A stretch of 38,923 bases of DNA from Plakobranchus ocellatus (Eukaryota > Mollusca > Gastropoda > Plakobranchidae): contig BLXT01004662.1 in NCBI GenBank assembly GCA_019648995.1, forward strand, positions 297,858 through 336,780. Direction: 5' to 3'. Numbering within the stretch: the stretch's first letter is position 1; the number at the start of each line of letters is the position of its first letter. A program made the position numbers and the translations under genes. Below the pieces are notes generated by a model. That model was given only the letters and a program-made list of their open reading frames with translations, was not told where the DNA came from and did no database searches. Below are positions 10,258 through 20,349 of this stretch, in pieces.

Positions 10258-10439
10258 GGCTTTGCACAGATTCCTTTTAAAGTTTTTCTCCACATATTCT
10301 GTTGGATTTGTAATGGATTTTTATCTTTGTATTAATTTGCTTGAGCATCTGATGGAAGCCTATGAGAGAGAATGAATGAACAGAAACCCTGAAATCACCG
10401 CTTAATTGGTAGACTGGGTATATCAATTATCAATTCATC

Positions 10440-10685
10440 ATTCAAACCCCACTCCTATTTCTCTCTCTTTCTCTCTGCTCTCTGTTTCCCTCTTCCCCCT
10501 CTCTCCCTCTCTTTCGCCTACCTTTTTCTCTACCTCCCTTTCTTCTCTTCCTTCCTCTCCCTTTTCTCTCACTCTTTCCCTCCTTCTTTTTCTCTCACTT
10601 TCTCCCTCTCTCGCTCTCTCCCTTTCTATCTTCCTCTATCTCTTTCGCTCTACTTTCCCCACGCTCTCTTTTTCTCTCTCACTCT
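10440..10685 (+). repeat. pyrimidine-rich (CT-rich) tract
   Basis: About 245 bases are almost all C and T, with imperfect CTCT and CCTT runs. It lies immediately after the 3' end of the LINE. The Ser/Leu/Phe-rich ORF over it is a low-complexity artefact. Confidence 0.9.
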
Positions 10686-10840
10686 TGGGGGTGTCGGTGG
10701 CATAGTGGCTAGCGAGTCCGCCCTGAGATCTGCAGGGACCCTTCTGTTGCGGCTCGAGCCCCGCCACCGGCGACCTGGCCTGATCGAGGGCCTGAGAGCC
10801 TAAGAGATTTTTAAGATAACCTTGTTGTGGACTGACTATT
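10686..10840 (+). mobile_element. tRNA-derived SINE (family B, copy 1)
   Basis: A-box TGGCATAGTGG is at 10698-10708 and a B-box-like GGCTCGAGCCC at 10751-10761, 53 bases apart. The body continues as 'cgacctggcctgatcgaggg cctgagagcc'. The same order of words is found at 21036-21165 (tggcgcaatggttagcgaat ... gatcagggcat), so this is a dispersed family, not a lone tRNA gene. It is bracketed by CT-rich tracts, which hides any target-site duplication. Confidence 0.65.
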
Positions 10841-10851
10841 TACAAAAACTA

Positions 10852-10858
<7 letters not shown>

Positions 10859-10906
<48 letters not shown>

Positions 10907-10922
10907 NNNNNNNCCCCCCCCC
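10859..10922 (+). repeat. (CT)n microsatellite with a 7-base gap and C-run
   Basis: A pure CT array runs 10859-10906, followed by seven undetermined bases (10907-10913) and a run of C (10914-10922). The gap probably reflects failed reading through the array, so the true length is unknown. Confidence 0.95.
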
Positions 10923-13900
10923 CTCTTTCTCTTTTTATCTTCCTCTTTCTCTCTGCTCTCATGCAAACTTTTGTCTGCAAGATATGCATATTTTTCAATG
11001 GATTTACTGAGAATTAAATTTGAATTGGGTTGGCAAAAAATAATTATTTCATCAAGTTATTTTCATAGATACTACTGTATTCTCTCTGGTAATCACATTG
11101 CTGTGGTTGATTAATTTGAATGGTTTTATCCCCTACATTGAAAAAATGTTTTTGGCATCTCTGATATTTTATTGAAAAGGAACATAACATATCGTCTCTT
11201 TATAAAAAGTGTGCATTTTTCAGAGGAACAAAAAAATTGGGTTGCATATGCATCCTACTAGCTTGGCTTTGATTCAATTCATCATTATACTTTTATTATA
11301 GAGTTTACGGAATCAAAATTTTAAAAAGAAATAAATGATTTAAAGCATAAAATGACACGTGTGGTTTATTTGGATTGATTTTAAGACATTTTATTGTTCG
11401 TTCAGCCCTTTTTTAGCTTTCCTGCTCAAAGTATGTACTTTATCGCTTTCCATTGATACGAGCCCTTGGCAATAGTAAGACAAGAACACGTCACATTTGG
11501 CGCTTAAGTGTTACAAAATATCTTTTGCAAACAACATCCTAAAATGAGATTTAAAGGAAAGTCTTGCTCAAATAAGGTCATCTTGGTTGTATTACATAGT
11601 ACATGTACTTTAGTCCTGAAAATCTCTAAGGAGACAAATATTTGGCCCAGATTATGAATTTTTTTTTTTTTTTTGGGTGGGGAGGTTGTTGGCTTTGTCC
11701 ATTTCCTCGAAAGAAAAAAAAAGAAGCGTACTTTCAGGTAACTCTGTTTTAGATGGACTTTTGTTCAAATTGCCTATGCTATCTTAAAGTATTTTTGTAA
11801 CGTGTTCGGAAAGAAAAATTTTCTATACCAATACACATATGTATACACACACACACATAAGTATATATGCGTCTGTATACCGGTATCTATAGGAGACTAG
11901 GCGATCATTTCGCCTCGTATTTCTCTGCACCGCTTCTGTAAGCAAGGTTATATTACAAAGTTCTTTCCTGATTTATACTCCATTTACTAAATTGTGAAAG
12001 AAATTTGTTTATATTATTGTATAGCACTTGGGCTTACTTAACTATTTATTGCGCAGGTGATTGAGAGCATTCCAAATTAATGTAAATGTTTAGCTCTCAT
12101 GATCGTTCAACGGTAGCAGATACAATAATCATGAGCACAAATTCATTGAAGCTGTATAGATTGAAGACACGTCACGAAAATAAATGGAAAATTAATCATT
12201 TATGAACTGACTGCGTCAAAGCCAATGCGAAAAAGTTATTAGGAAAAATGCGTATCTCTAAACATGCCCCATGATTGCTAACAAATTATTATGGTCCACT
12301 TCGTTCTTTCCTCCTGCTTTTCCTTGCTCCTCCTCCTCATTCCCTGAAAACCTTATATCACCTTAAACTGAACGAATTATATGCGCAGAAACCAGTTCTT
12401 GTTCTTTTGTTGAAGTTGAAAGTTGAACGAGACTGAAAGATAAAAGCCATTCATGAATTTAAAGAAAAATATACATCATGATTTTTCCTCCAGCATAAAC
12501 TTGTAAAATTGTTATCAAAGTCAATTCACTCCGTTGAAATTTAACATTATATAAAAAAAATTAAAAAAAAACTAAAGAGACGAAACATGAAAAGCGTAAC
12601 ATCTTGAGTAATTGATTTATGAAAAATTCGATAAATTGATTTTGATAATTTCACTGTAATTTTTTTCTTGGTTTTGTCTGTATTAGATTGTCCTTCCTTT
12701 GTCTTCATTAACTATGGAGTGACATTTCGGTTTTGATTCACTCATTCTGTCTTAGAATGTTAGTTTTTAAAAATTATAAACAGCGAATGAAATGGATCAA
12801 AGTAGTCTACATGTATGTTATCAGATATGAAAGATCGTGAACTAACTAAGGTGAAATTTACGCATGTTTTCTTACGAATTTTATAGTAAACAGATAGAAT
12901 TTAATTTTTAATTTCGCTTTTTATGAGGAAGATTTTTTCATTTTAAAAAAATTATTTTCTCTTTGTTTTTGTTTGTGTGTGTGTGTGTTTTCATTACTAA
13001 AAATCTGGACGAACAGATAATTGTAAGAAAGTGCGAGAGGCATTTATTCAATACTTGGTTAAAATTAAACTTTTGGGCAATCGCTGGCCCGTATGCCGAT
13101 AACTAGTTAGAACCCGCGACAAAATATTTATGCAGATGTCAGGGCCGGTTGTAAAAACAAGGATACCAACACCATTTATCCTTTGGGTAAAAATATATAA
13201 ATAAATAAATAAAACAAACCTTAAGTCTACATAAAGAGGGCTATATTGAATATATTATCAATACATATTTTATTTGTTTCTCCTCGATGAATATCATCAA
13301 GTGAGAGTTTTTTAACATGGACGAGGCAAAACACAAACAAAAGGGCAAATACACAAAACTGGAAAGATTTTGAATAAGATTTAGAGATAGTCGCTGAAAA
13401 ATGTATTGAAACATTATCTTAGACGTTCTTAGAAAACTCTCCATCAATGACTGGAAGAGAACCTAACCTCTTAAAGCACGGGTTGCGATAGCCCAAAAAA
13501 ATCCTCAAGATGAATTTAAAATATGATGAAAGAGCAGTTCAATATTAAAAACTCAGCAGCCTGCAATCGCGATAGCTGAGAGCTCACACATCTTCTGATA
13601 TATCAAGAAATTTAGCAGCGAAGAGACATGTTGGATTCATGACCTTGGCGCGGTTCGCTCCCTCCTGAGTGTCACTGTCAGGTCGAAACATGGCTAAAAA
13701 GTATTTTTCTTTCAAGGTTCTACTGTTTTGCAACCCTTTGACTACTTTGAGTATTTTATTTTCTATGCATACTTCAAACTGAAATTTAATGGGTAAATCT
13801 CAGTTGGCTTCTGTTATTTTGCAATGCTATAGAAAGCAACAATGAAAGCAGACGTTTGTTTTCTAAGCATATGATTTGGCAGAAAGTGTACACGCACAAA

Positions 13901-14640
13901 TTATTGCCGAGGTGACGCCCAAATGTTCGAAATGATGCGGCGTGAAAGCGCTTCACCGCAAAAAGACTGAATAAATAATAGGCGTTCAATCAACAACTTA
14001 CTATGATAAATTCTATAACTTAAAAGAGATTTTAAACAACGTTCCTTCCAAATTCATCCAACGCCCAGTTGGAATTGCTGAGCCATTTTCTACATTAGCT
14101 TTCAGTCCTTTTCGAGCCTGATATTATCAAAAACCATGTCTCTTTTCTCTTTGCCATTTGATTTTAATGTCTATTAATTTAACTGTCACCAAATGCGAGA
14201 AATTTCCGCGAATTGCTTGCCAAGCAATGTTTATTGCCTCCCCTCGGATTGTTGAAACATTTTTTTTTTTTAATTCGGTTTAGGTCCTCGTACAATCCGA
14301 TACCGATAATAATTCTGTCTTTTTTTCTTCGCCTTCTGATTTTAACAACTGTTCTTTTTTTTTTATTATTTCCAATGATACAAAATCTCCTGCTACCAGA
14401 TTAGGTAAGATCAACTATTTACATAAGAATCTAATTGCACTTTACATGATTTTTTTTTGCTGGGACTGAAAGGATCTCGTTGCTGGGTCACTTTAGTCCT
14501 TGAGCTTTGTCCCCGACATAGCTTTCCCCATCTTATTTTCTCCAAGAAGTGGTCTCGCCTTTGTCTTGAACCAATACATTGCGACAGTTTTATGAAAACC
14601 CCAATCATTTGGTACAGGCACAATAATTACCAGGGGCAGT
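10923..14640. other. intergenic DNA, no gene seen
   Basis: There is no supported gene. It holds poly-T (about 11658-11675), a short CA/TA-rich run (about 11830-11870), a GT run (about 12974-12988) and a TAAA run (about 13195-13215). The short exon-like stretch near 11890-11937, ending at a gtaagc donor, has no recognised coding content. Confidence 0.45.
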
Positions 14641-14989
14641 GTATATATCAGTAGAGGAACTGAATTACCAAACTACCGAAGAAAGGAGATTTTAGCCAGT
14701 GCAGGGTAATGACGCTGTTACCACTCAGAGATAAAGCGTTAAAGAAAATTATTAAAACGGATGAAGAACATATTCCATCCGCATCTGAGATAAAAGGCAG
14801 GATTCAGAAGAAATAGATCACCCTTAGCCCTTTGGTTTTCCTGCGGATTATAATAGCGGAAAAGTCACTGGAATGGGGTACTTAACTATAATCAACTTCG
14901 TAAACTATTAGAAAGTATTTTATAACATTCAACCCACCCATACTGAAATATACTCCGACACTACAGCACCCGTTACAAATTAGTGACAC

Positions 14990-15830
14990 TCATTCAAGCC
15001 TGCGACAGAAATACTTGCTGCAAAGTTACTTGAGATGGACAGTTTAATAAGAGCTTGTAAATAGAAACAAGAGTTGAGCAGGGTTGCATTTTGCCAACAT
15101 TTTTTTCGTTAACCATTAGCTAGATCATAAAAATAAGCACAGACGGCAAGTAAATTGGAATACAATAAACATTATAATTATACAAAGCTAGATGACCTCG
15201 ACTTTGCAAGCGCATTGGCTTTATAAAGGAAAGACAAAGATAATTATAGTGCAGATCTCTCAGCAGATAGATCTCATAGTTCACGCGGGTGACTCTGCAA
15301 TTAATTAAGATCAACCCCATCGTCTCAGAAGATATAGAAACTCTGAGGAATTTGACTCTTCTGCCTATCTAGGCAGTAATATGCAAAGAAAAGGACAAAC
15401 TGAAGCAGATGTTAAGACAACAGGCAACAAGAATCCTCGAAACAAACACCTTAATACGTTTCTTTAACATCAACATCAAAAGCGCCCTCCTCTATGGGTC
15501 AGAAATATGGAGGCTCCACAAAGGAACTACAAATAAGCTGCTTGAGGAGGATCGTCGTAATCCATTACTCCGGCACTGAGAGAAAGGAGGAGCTCTCTGA
15601 AAGGACAAGACAGCGAAGAGCCGGGTTGAAATCAAAATAAGACAGTAGAGATGAATTGGGCATACCATAAGAAAGTCAGTGAAGAACAGAACTCGCCAGG
15701 CACAGTGAAGATCGGATCTGGAAACAGAACTGAAAGAGATGGAAGCAAACTGGACAGCTGTGGCGAGATTAACTCAAGACAGGAAGGAATCAGTATTTCA
15801 CAGAAGAGAATCAGACATTCTTTGGCTTGT
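14990..15830 (+). mobile_element. decayed LINE reverse transcriptase, different clade (RTE/CR1-like)
   Basis: Many frames are needed, but the order of RT C-terminal blocks is clear: VEQGCILPTFF (about 15073-15105), LDDLDFASALAL (15188-15223), YLGSNMQRKGQTEADVK (about 15366-15416), FFNINIKSALLYGSEIWR (15460-15513), CLRRIVVIHYSGTE (about 15539-15580), IGHTIRKSVKN (about 15657-15690) and LETELKEMEANWTAVARL (about 15719-15772). This matches the wording of RTE/CR1-type RTs common in invertebrate and flatworm genomes. The FADD catalytic box reads F-A-S-A, so it is catalytically dead as well as frameshifted. No RNase H follows, unlike the element at 7131. Confidence 0.8.
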
Positions 15831-16828
15831 ATGTATGGAATTCCCAAATACTTTATCGACATCTCATACCATTTGTTCTCCAAAATAAGCAGTGATTGAT
15901 AATTATGTGAACTCACTTTTTTTAAAAATAAAAATCAGAATAGCTATAACGAAGCTATATCGAAGCAAAATTTCACAAACGCAATATTATCAGACTGTAT
16001 TGAGATAACACTTTCATCTTTGTATATTAAAAGCATTCAAAGAAAATCAGTTCAACGACACGACAAAGATTACATCTGGAGGACTGTTTTTGTCTAAGTG
16101 CAGTACTCGCTTATCAGTCCGGGACATAAATCACTTCACAAACTTTGTCTCTGTCACTTCACAACCCATTTCACAGACGCCCCTCCGAAAACACACACAC
16201 ACACACACACATACATACACAAAACATTAAACAATTTTAACAATAAGAGCCAAAACTACGAATCAAACAACATTGACTATTCTACAATTTTTTTTTCAAA
16301 AGTACATAGTAATTGAGCCTTATAGAGTTTGAGAAGACCTTTAATTCATGCGATATTTTGTGGAAACGCTGCTCCACTTATCTTTCTTATTCCACAGCTG
16401 ATAAAGTTAGCAATATCACCTCGATTCAGTGTTCACATAACAATATTCAATTTTCAGCCCGGAGAGGTTACGATGACCTAAGACAACTAGGTCAAATTCT
16501 AAGATAACGCAGTAACTGGTAAAAATATAAAATTAATTTGGCTTTTGGCCGCTTGTGATACAGCTCTTTTAGCGAGCTCTCCACGAATCAAGAGAAATAA
16601 ATTTAAAAAATAAAATAATTAAAAACAAAGAAGAAAAAAAACAATTATCTCTTGAAGTAAAATAAAGGCAAATTGGCATTGGCCTACCCGAACACAATAT
16701 ACATTTGACATATTATATATATATTTTTCTCATCAGAGATAGGCTAAATGCTGTTCTAACACAAAATTATATAAATTGGTTTAATACAGTTTCTTTGATT
16801 TGTTAAAAATTTTCTTTTTTTAATACTT
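15831..16828. other. intergenic DNA with a CA microsatellite
   Basis: I see no gene. A CA array lies at 16190-16212, extending as CATACATACA to 16220. A polypyrimidine stretch at 16809-16830 is discussed with the candidate exon that follows. Confidence 0.5.
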
Positions 16829-16830
16829 AG

Positions 16831-16974
16831 GGAAAGCAATCGATTGAAAATGGAATTATCAGTCTGCACACCACTCTACAGGATTGTGAATGTGCTCGCT
16901 GTGTCCTCGGCCAGTGGTGTGACCAGTGTGTCAAAGGTCATGTCAGCCCATTGTTAAGTTGTGTGTTGGCTTAA
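16831..16974 (+). CDS. possible 3'-terminal exon, Cys-rich, unrecognised
   Basis: A strong-looking acceptor (ttttctttttttaatacttag, AG at 16829-16830) is followed by 47 open codons ending in TAA at 16972-16974. The peptide contains a Cys cluster, DCECARCVLGQWCDQC, spaced C-X-C-X2-C-X5-C-X2-C, with a further Cys near the end. Two overlapping AATAAA signals (16973-16982) sit on the stop codon, an arrangement that would suit a very short 3' UTR. I do not recognise the family and found no convincing upstream exons, so it may be a chance open stretch. If real, the gene would run in the same direction as the phosphoglycerate mutase and end about 850 bases before it. Confidence 0.28.
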   Translation, partial: GKQSIENGIISLHTTLQDCECARCVLGQWCDQCVKGHVSPLLSCVLA

Positions 16975-16982
16975 TAAATAAA
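16973..16982 (+). terminator. overlapping AATAAA polyadenylation signals (candidate)
   Basis: AATAAA occurs at 16973-16978 and again at 16977-16982. It is relevant only if the exon candidate ending at 16974 is real; AATAAA is frequent by chance in this AT-rich sequence. Confidence 0.3.
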
Positions 16983-17822
16983 TTCCTTAAAGTTTCTTGT
17001 CGCACCGTGGCAAAGCACATCGCACCAGTAGCCACTGGTGAACCGGTTTAAGCCAGCTTCGAAATATGTAGCGTTGGTCAACTTTCTAAGTAAACCAAGT
17101 TCTTTTAGCACAGCGTTTACGTGTCACTGTTGTGGTCGCATAGGAAGAGAAAAATCATTATTATGGTTACGAGCCTAAGCTTTGGGTGTGCGGTTACAAC
17201 CATGTCCTTCACTGGGCTTCACCGGTTGGCGAAACAAGCGAGGGCATCGCTGACATAGCCCCAGGTCTGGATATTGTAGGCCCAGTGTGCTGCTTGCAGT
17301 TGCAGTATGTGTGAAACGAAACTGAAGTTCAAGTTAGGCCAGCTCAGAATAAACTCAGCCTACCGGACCGAGGTTTTAGGCTAAATGTTTTTATCCCTTG
17401 ATTGCAACAGGTTCACAAAACAGGATTTGCCAGATCTGACTTCACACAATTAACAAAAGACAACTGTGCCCAGAAATGAAAGAAAAGAAGAACTAGACTA
17501 GATCGATGGCCCACAAAAGAACACATTCTGTTCGCAATATTAAATTTTCTAGTTTTTAGTTGCCCCCAGATGAAATTACATTTTCAATGTTTTTGCTTTG
17601 TTGTCTTGAAATCTGGTAGTGATAAACGTGTTTAAAAACAAAGTTGGGAAAAAGAGGGCTAAAGCTTAGAAACGCAAAACAATTATTAAGCTATTAAAGT
17701 AAAAAGCTAGACACCTTTCATGAATTTGACCTTGAGCTTTACAAACAAACGTTTTTCTTTAAAGGACTGGTCAAATTTGCATTCAGTACACGGGCATTAT
17801 ACTTTAGGTTTTTTGTAAAGCC
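16983..17822 (+). promoter_or_regulatory. 5' flank of phosphoglycerate mutase; promoter/5' UTR expected
   Basis: This is the 840 bases before the start codon. The part at about 17000-17420 is visibly more complex and richer in CG dinucleotides than the surroundings, as promoters often are. I see no clear TATA box or initiator that fixes the transcription start, and an untranslated first exon further upstream cannot be excluded. The start context is AAGCCATGG, a good Kozak match. Confidence 0.35.
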
Positions 17823-17957
17823 ATGGCGACAAAATACAAGCTTGTGATAGTGCGACATGGAGAAAGCGAATTCACGTTGAAAAGCCTGTTTTGTGGATTC
17901 GGCAACGACGCTGACCTCTCGGAGACGGGAGCAAAAGAGGCAACTCACGCTGCAGAG
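17823..17957 (+). CDS. PGAM: PGAM coding exon 1 (residues 1-45)
   Basis: It starts at ATG in a good Kozak context (gccATGG) and ends GAG before gtaagt. It encodes [15 protein letters not shown], including phospho-acceptor His12, and the substrate loop [14 protein letters not shown], where Thr18 and Phe26 replace usual Asn and Trp. Its 45 codons end in phase 0. The start aligns with the N-terminus of animal PGAM, so no upstream coding exon is needed. Confidence 0.95.
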
Positions 17958-20300
17958 GTAAGTGCGCACGCCTTGTAAGGAAATCATTTCAAAACAATGT
18001 TTCTACAAATTCTCTATTGTCGCGTGTTAAGTGTTTTTCAACGTCGGGATCGATAAATGCGTGTACTTCTGGTGTTTATCATCAGCATGCACTGCTTTGT
18101 TGTGCTCCAGGAAAGTCCAGTTGATCTTAATTCTTTAAACCCAAATTCTTACTTTCCAGAGGACAAATAATTATAGCATTTCAAGCGAGTTAGGCCACTA
18201 TGTGTCTGTATTAGCCTGATTTGAATAAACTGCCTAGGACTGGTCCGTCCGTGTACGGGCAGGCCAAAGCCTTTTTTTTTTTTTTTTAATAATTAAAAGC
18301 TTATTTTAAAAAATGCCTCAAAGAAAAATCTTTTACAACAATTTGTTATCGATCACTCGCTGTAGACCAGTTATCAGGGCTCAAACATTAATCTTTTTAC
18401 ATCATGGTGGTTCGAAATCACGCAGTAACGAACGATTCATAAGTTGCATAAAATTATATCAGACAAGGATGCAAATTATTGCAGTATCTTTGTAAATGCT
18501 TTTGAAATGCAAACACAGTGCGTATGATGAAGTTCTGGCCTGCCTTTCCACAGTTGAATTAATTGAAGTAAACTACATTCACATTTAATTCGTGTTTAGG
18601 TTTATTGACAGGTTCATTACATCAGTAGCTTCCAAGTACGCCTGAACAGTAACCCAGTGTAGGCATCCATTTTTGAAAATTTATCATTAACTTTCTTAAC
18701 AATATAGCATATTAAATTATTACTTTGCCTACATAACATATCTGTCATGTGTTTCTTCTCCCCAGCAATATGTAATTTTTAAGCTTGATTCGAAACGCGT
18801 CTTTGTTTAAGCAGTCATTGTCGAAATGAATTTTATTATTTTTTGTATCAATTACTATCAACATTTAGGCGTCTTTTTCGTCTCCGAAAATTAACCTTTC
18901 TCATAATGCCGATAAAATGAAGAAATGGCTTATACATCTTGAATGCAGTTGAAATGTGATTGTTAATTCTTGTTTAGAGTCGATTTCACTTTTTTAGACT
19001 AAACATATATATTCTATTTTATTTCATCATTGCATTTATTGAAGTAATAAAAAATAACTGATGTGACCGAAAGAAAATTTGTCCGGTTTAGATCCATGTT
19101 TTGCGCTTTCCTTCTTTCCCAATAAATTGACTTTAGAAAAAAATTCATATTGGTGGATATTTACTTGTAAAGGCTTTGCTAACTTTTCTTTTCTTAGGAT
19201 TACAGCCATGCATTAATAGAGCCCATACAAAGTGAATTCCAAAAAGTTCAGAGAAAAGGCCTTTAGGTGCCTACTGATTCTTCCTTACATTTTGGTACAG
19301 CCCTTTAAAATTATTATAGTACATTTCGAAGAAATGAGATGTGGTTATTGGGAGTTTAGGTTGGAGTATCTAGAGGGAATTGATAATAAAGGCAACGAAA
19401 AGAGATGCAAATATTAAAAGTGTGCATAGGAGAAAGAGAGAAAGGGAGGAGAAAGGGGGAAAAGAGGGAGAAGAGAAGGGAGATAATAGAGTGGGAAGAG
19501 AGCAAGATAAAGAGAGGGAATTAGAAATAGTAAGAGGAATGTCTGTTTTAAAGCGAATTGATATCCACAAGTTTACCGTTTCATTTTTATATGTTTACAT
19601 TAGTCGATTCGACCTTTTCAATTAGACAATGGTTTGGATCTGGGAAAGAACCTGGTCGAACTTCTTGTCACCATACCCTTCAATGAGCTAACAAAAGTAT
19701 GTATATGTGAATTACTTCTGTCGGTATGACTCTGCTAGCCATTTAACAAAAAAGAGTAGGCTAGTAAGAATAATAACAACTTATTTTTTATAATTATTCT
19801 AAAGCTAATTTTCTTTAAATTGATTATTCAGAACGAAAAAAAAAATGCATACTGTGTCCTCATACTTGGTAATTGAGAATATTCTCGTTGAAAATCTCAA
19901 TAGAATTGCATTGGGTTTCTGATGTTACGCTTGTGCGTTTTATCTAATATTGCTCACCTGTGCAACTTTTCGTTTAAATGCACTTAGTATAAACTATCTT
20001 ATCCTTCCTTCTCTTTCTCTTCCTCCTTATTTTAACAACATTATCATCATCTTCAACCTCTTAATTATCATCATCATCATCATCATCATCATCTCATCAT
20101 CATCGTCATCATCGTCACCATCGATGTCATATTCCGTTATCATAAAGTTATTAGTATTGTCATCTTTATGAATGTCACTTCAATGGTACTATTGTTAATG
20201 TTGCTGCTGCTGCTACTGCAACCGTTACTACAACTGCTACCGCTGCTGATGCTGCTGCTGCTGCTGCTACTACTACTACTACTATTACTACTACTACTAT

Positions 20301-20349
<49 letters not shown>

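Larger units (their letters stand above)
7131..10438 (+). mobile_element. degenerate LINE with RNase H (I-superfamily, I/Nimb-like)
   Basis: In order, this non-LTR retrotransposon shows a piece of ORF1, an apurinic-type endonuclease, a reverse transcriptase, an RNase H domain and a C-terminal CX2CX7HX4C zinc-like motif, then a 3' tail ending in TCA-rich sequence (about 10424-10438). An RNase H domain downstream of the RT is typical of the I superfamily. The copy is dead: nonsense codons (e.g. 7459-7461), several frameshifts at homopolymers, a missing N-terminal half of the endonuclease and a likely 5' truncation. No target-site duplication was found. Its 3' part is repeated as the short copy at 1721-2085. 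Confidence 0.9.

Noticed and set aside
10698..10765. Functional tRNA gene
   Set aside because: The same word order is repeated at 21036-21165, so it is a dispersed SINE.
10406..11010. Ser/Leu/Pro-rich open frames
   Set aside because: They lie over CT-rich tracts and SINE sequence; low complexity.
11880..11940. Possible small exon ending at gtaagc
   Set aside because: No recognisable peptide, no partner exons, and the acceptor is ambiguous.
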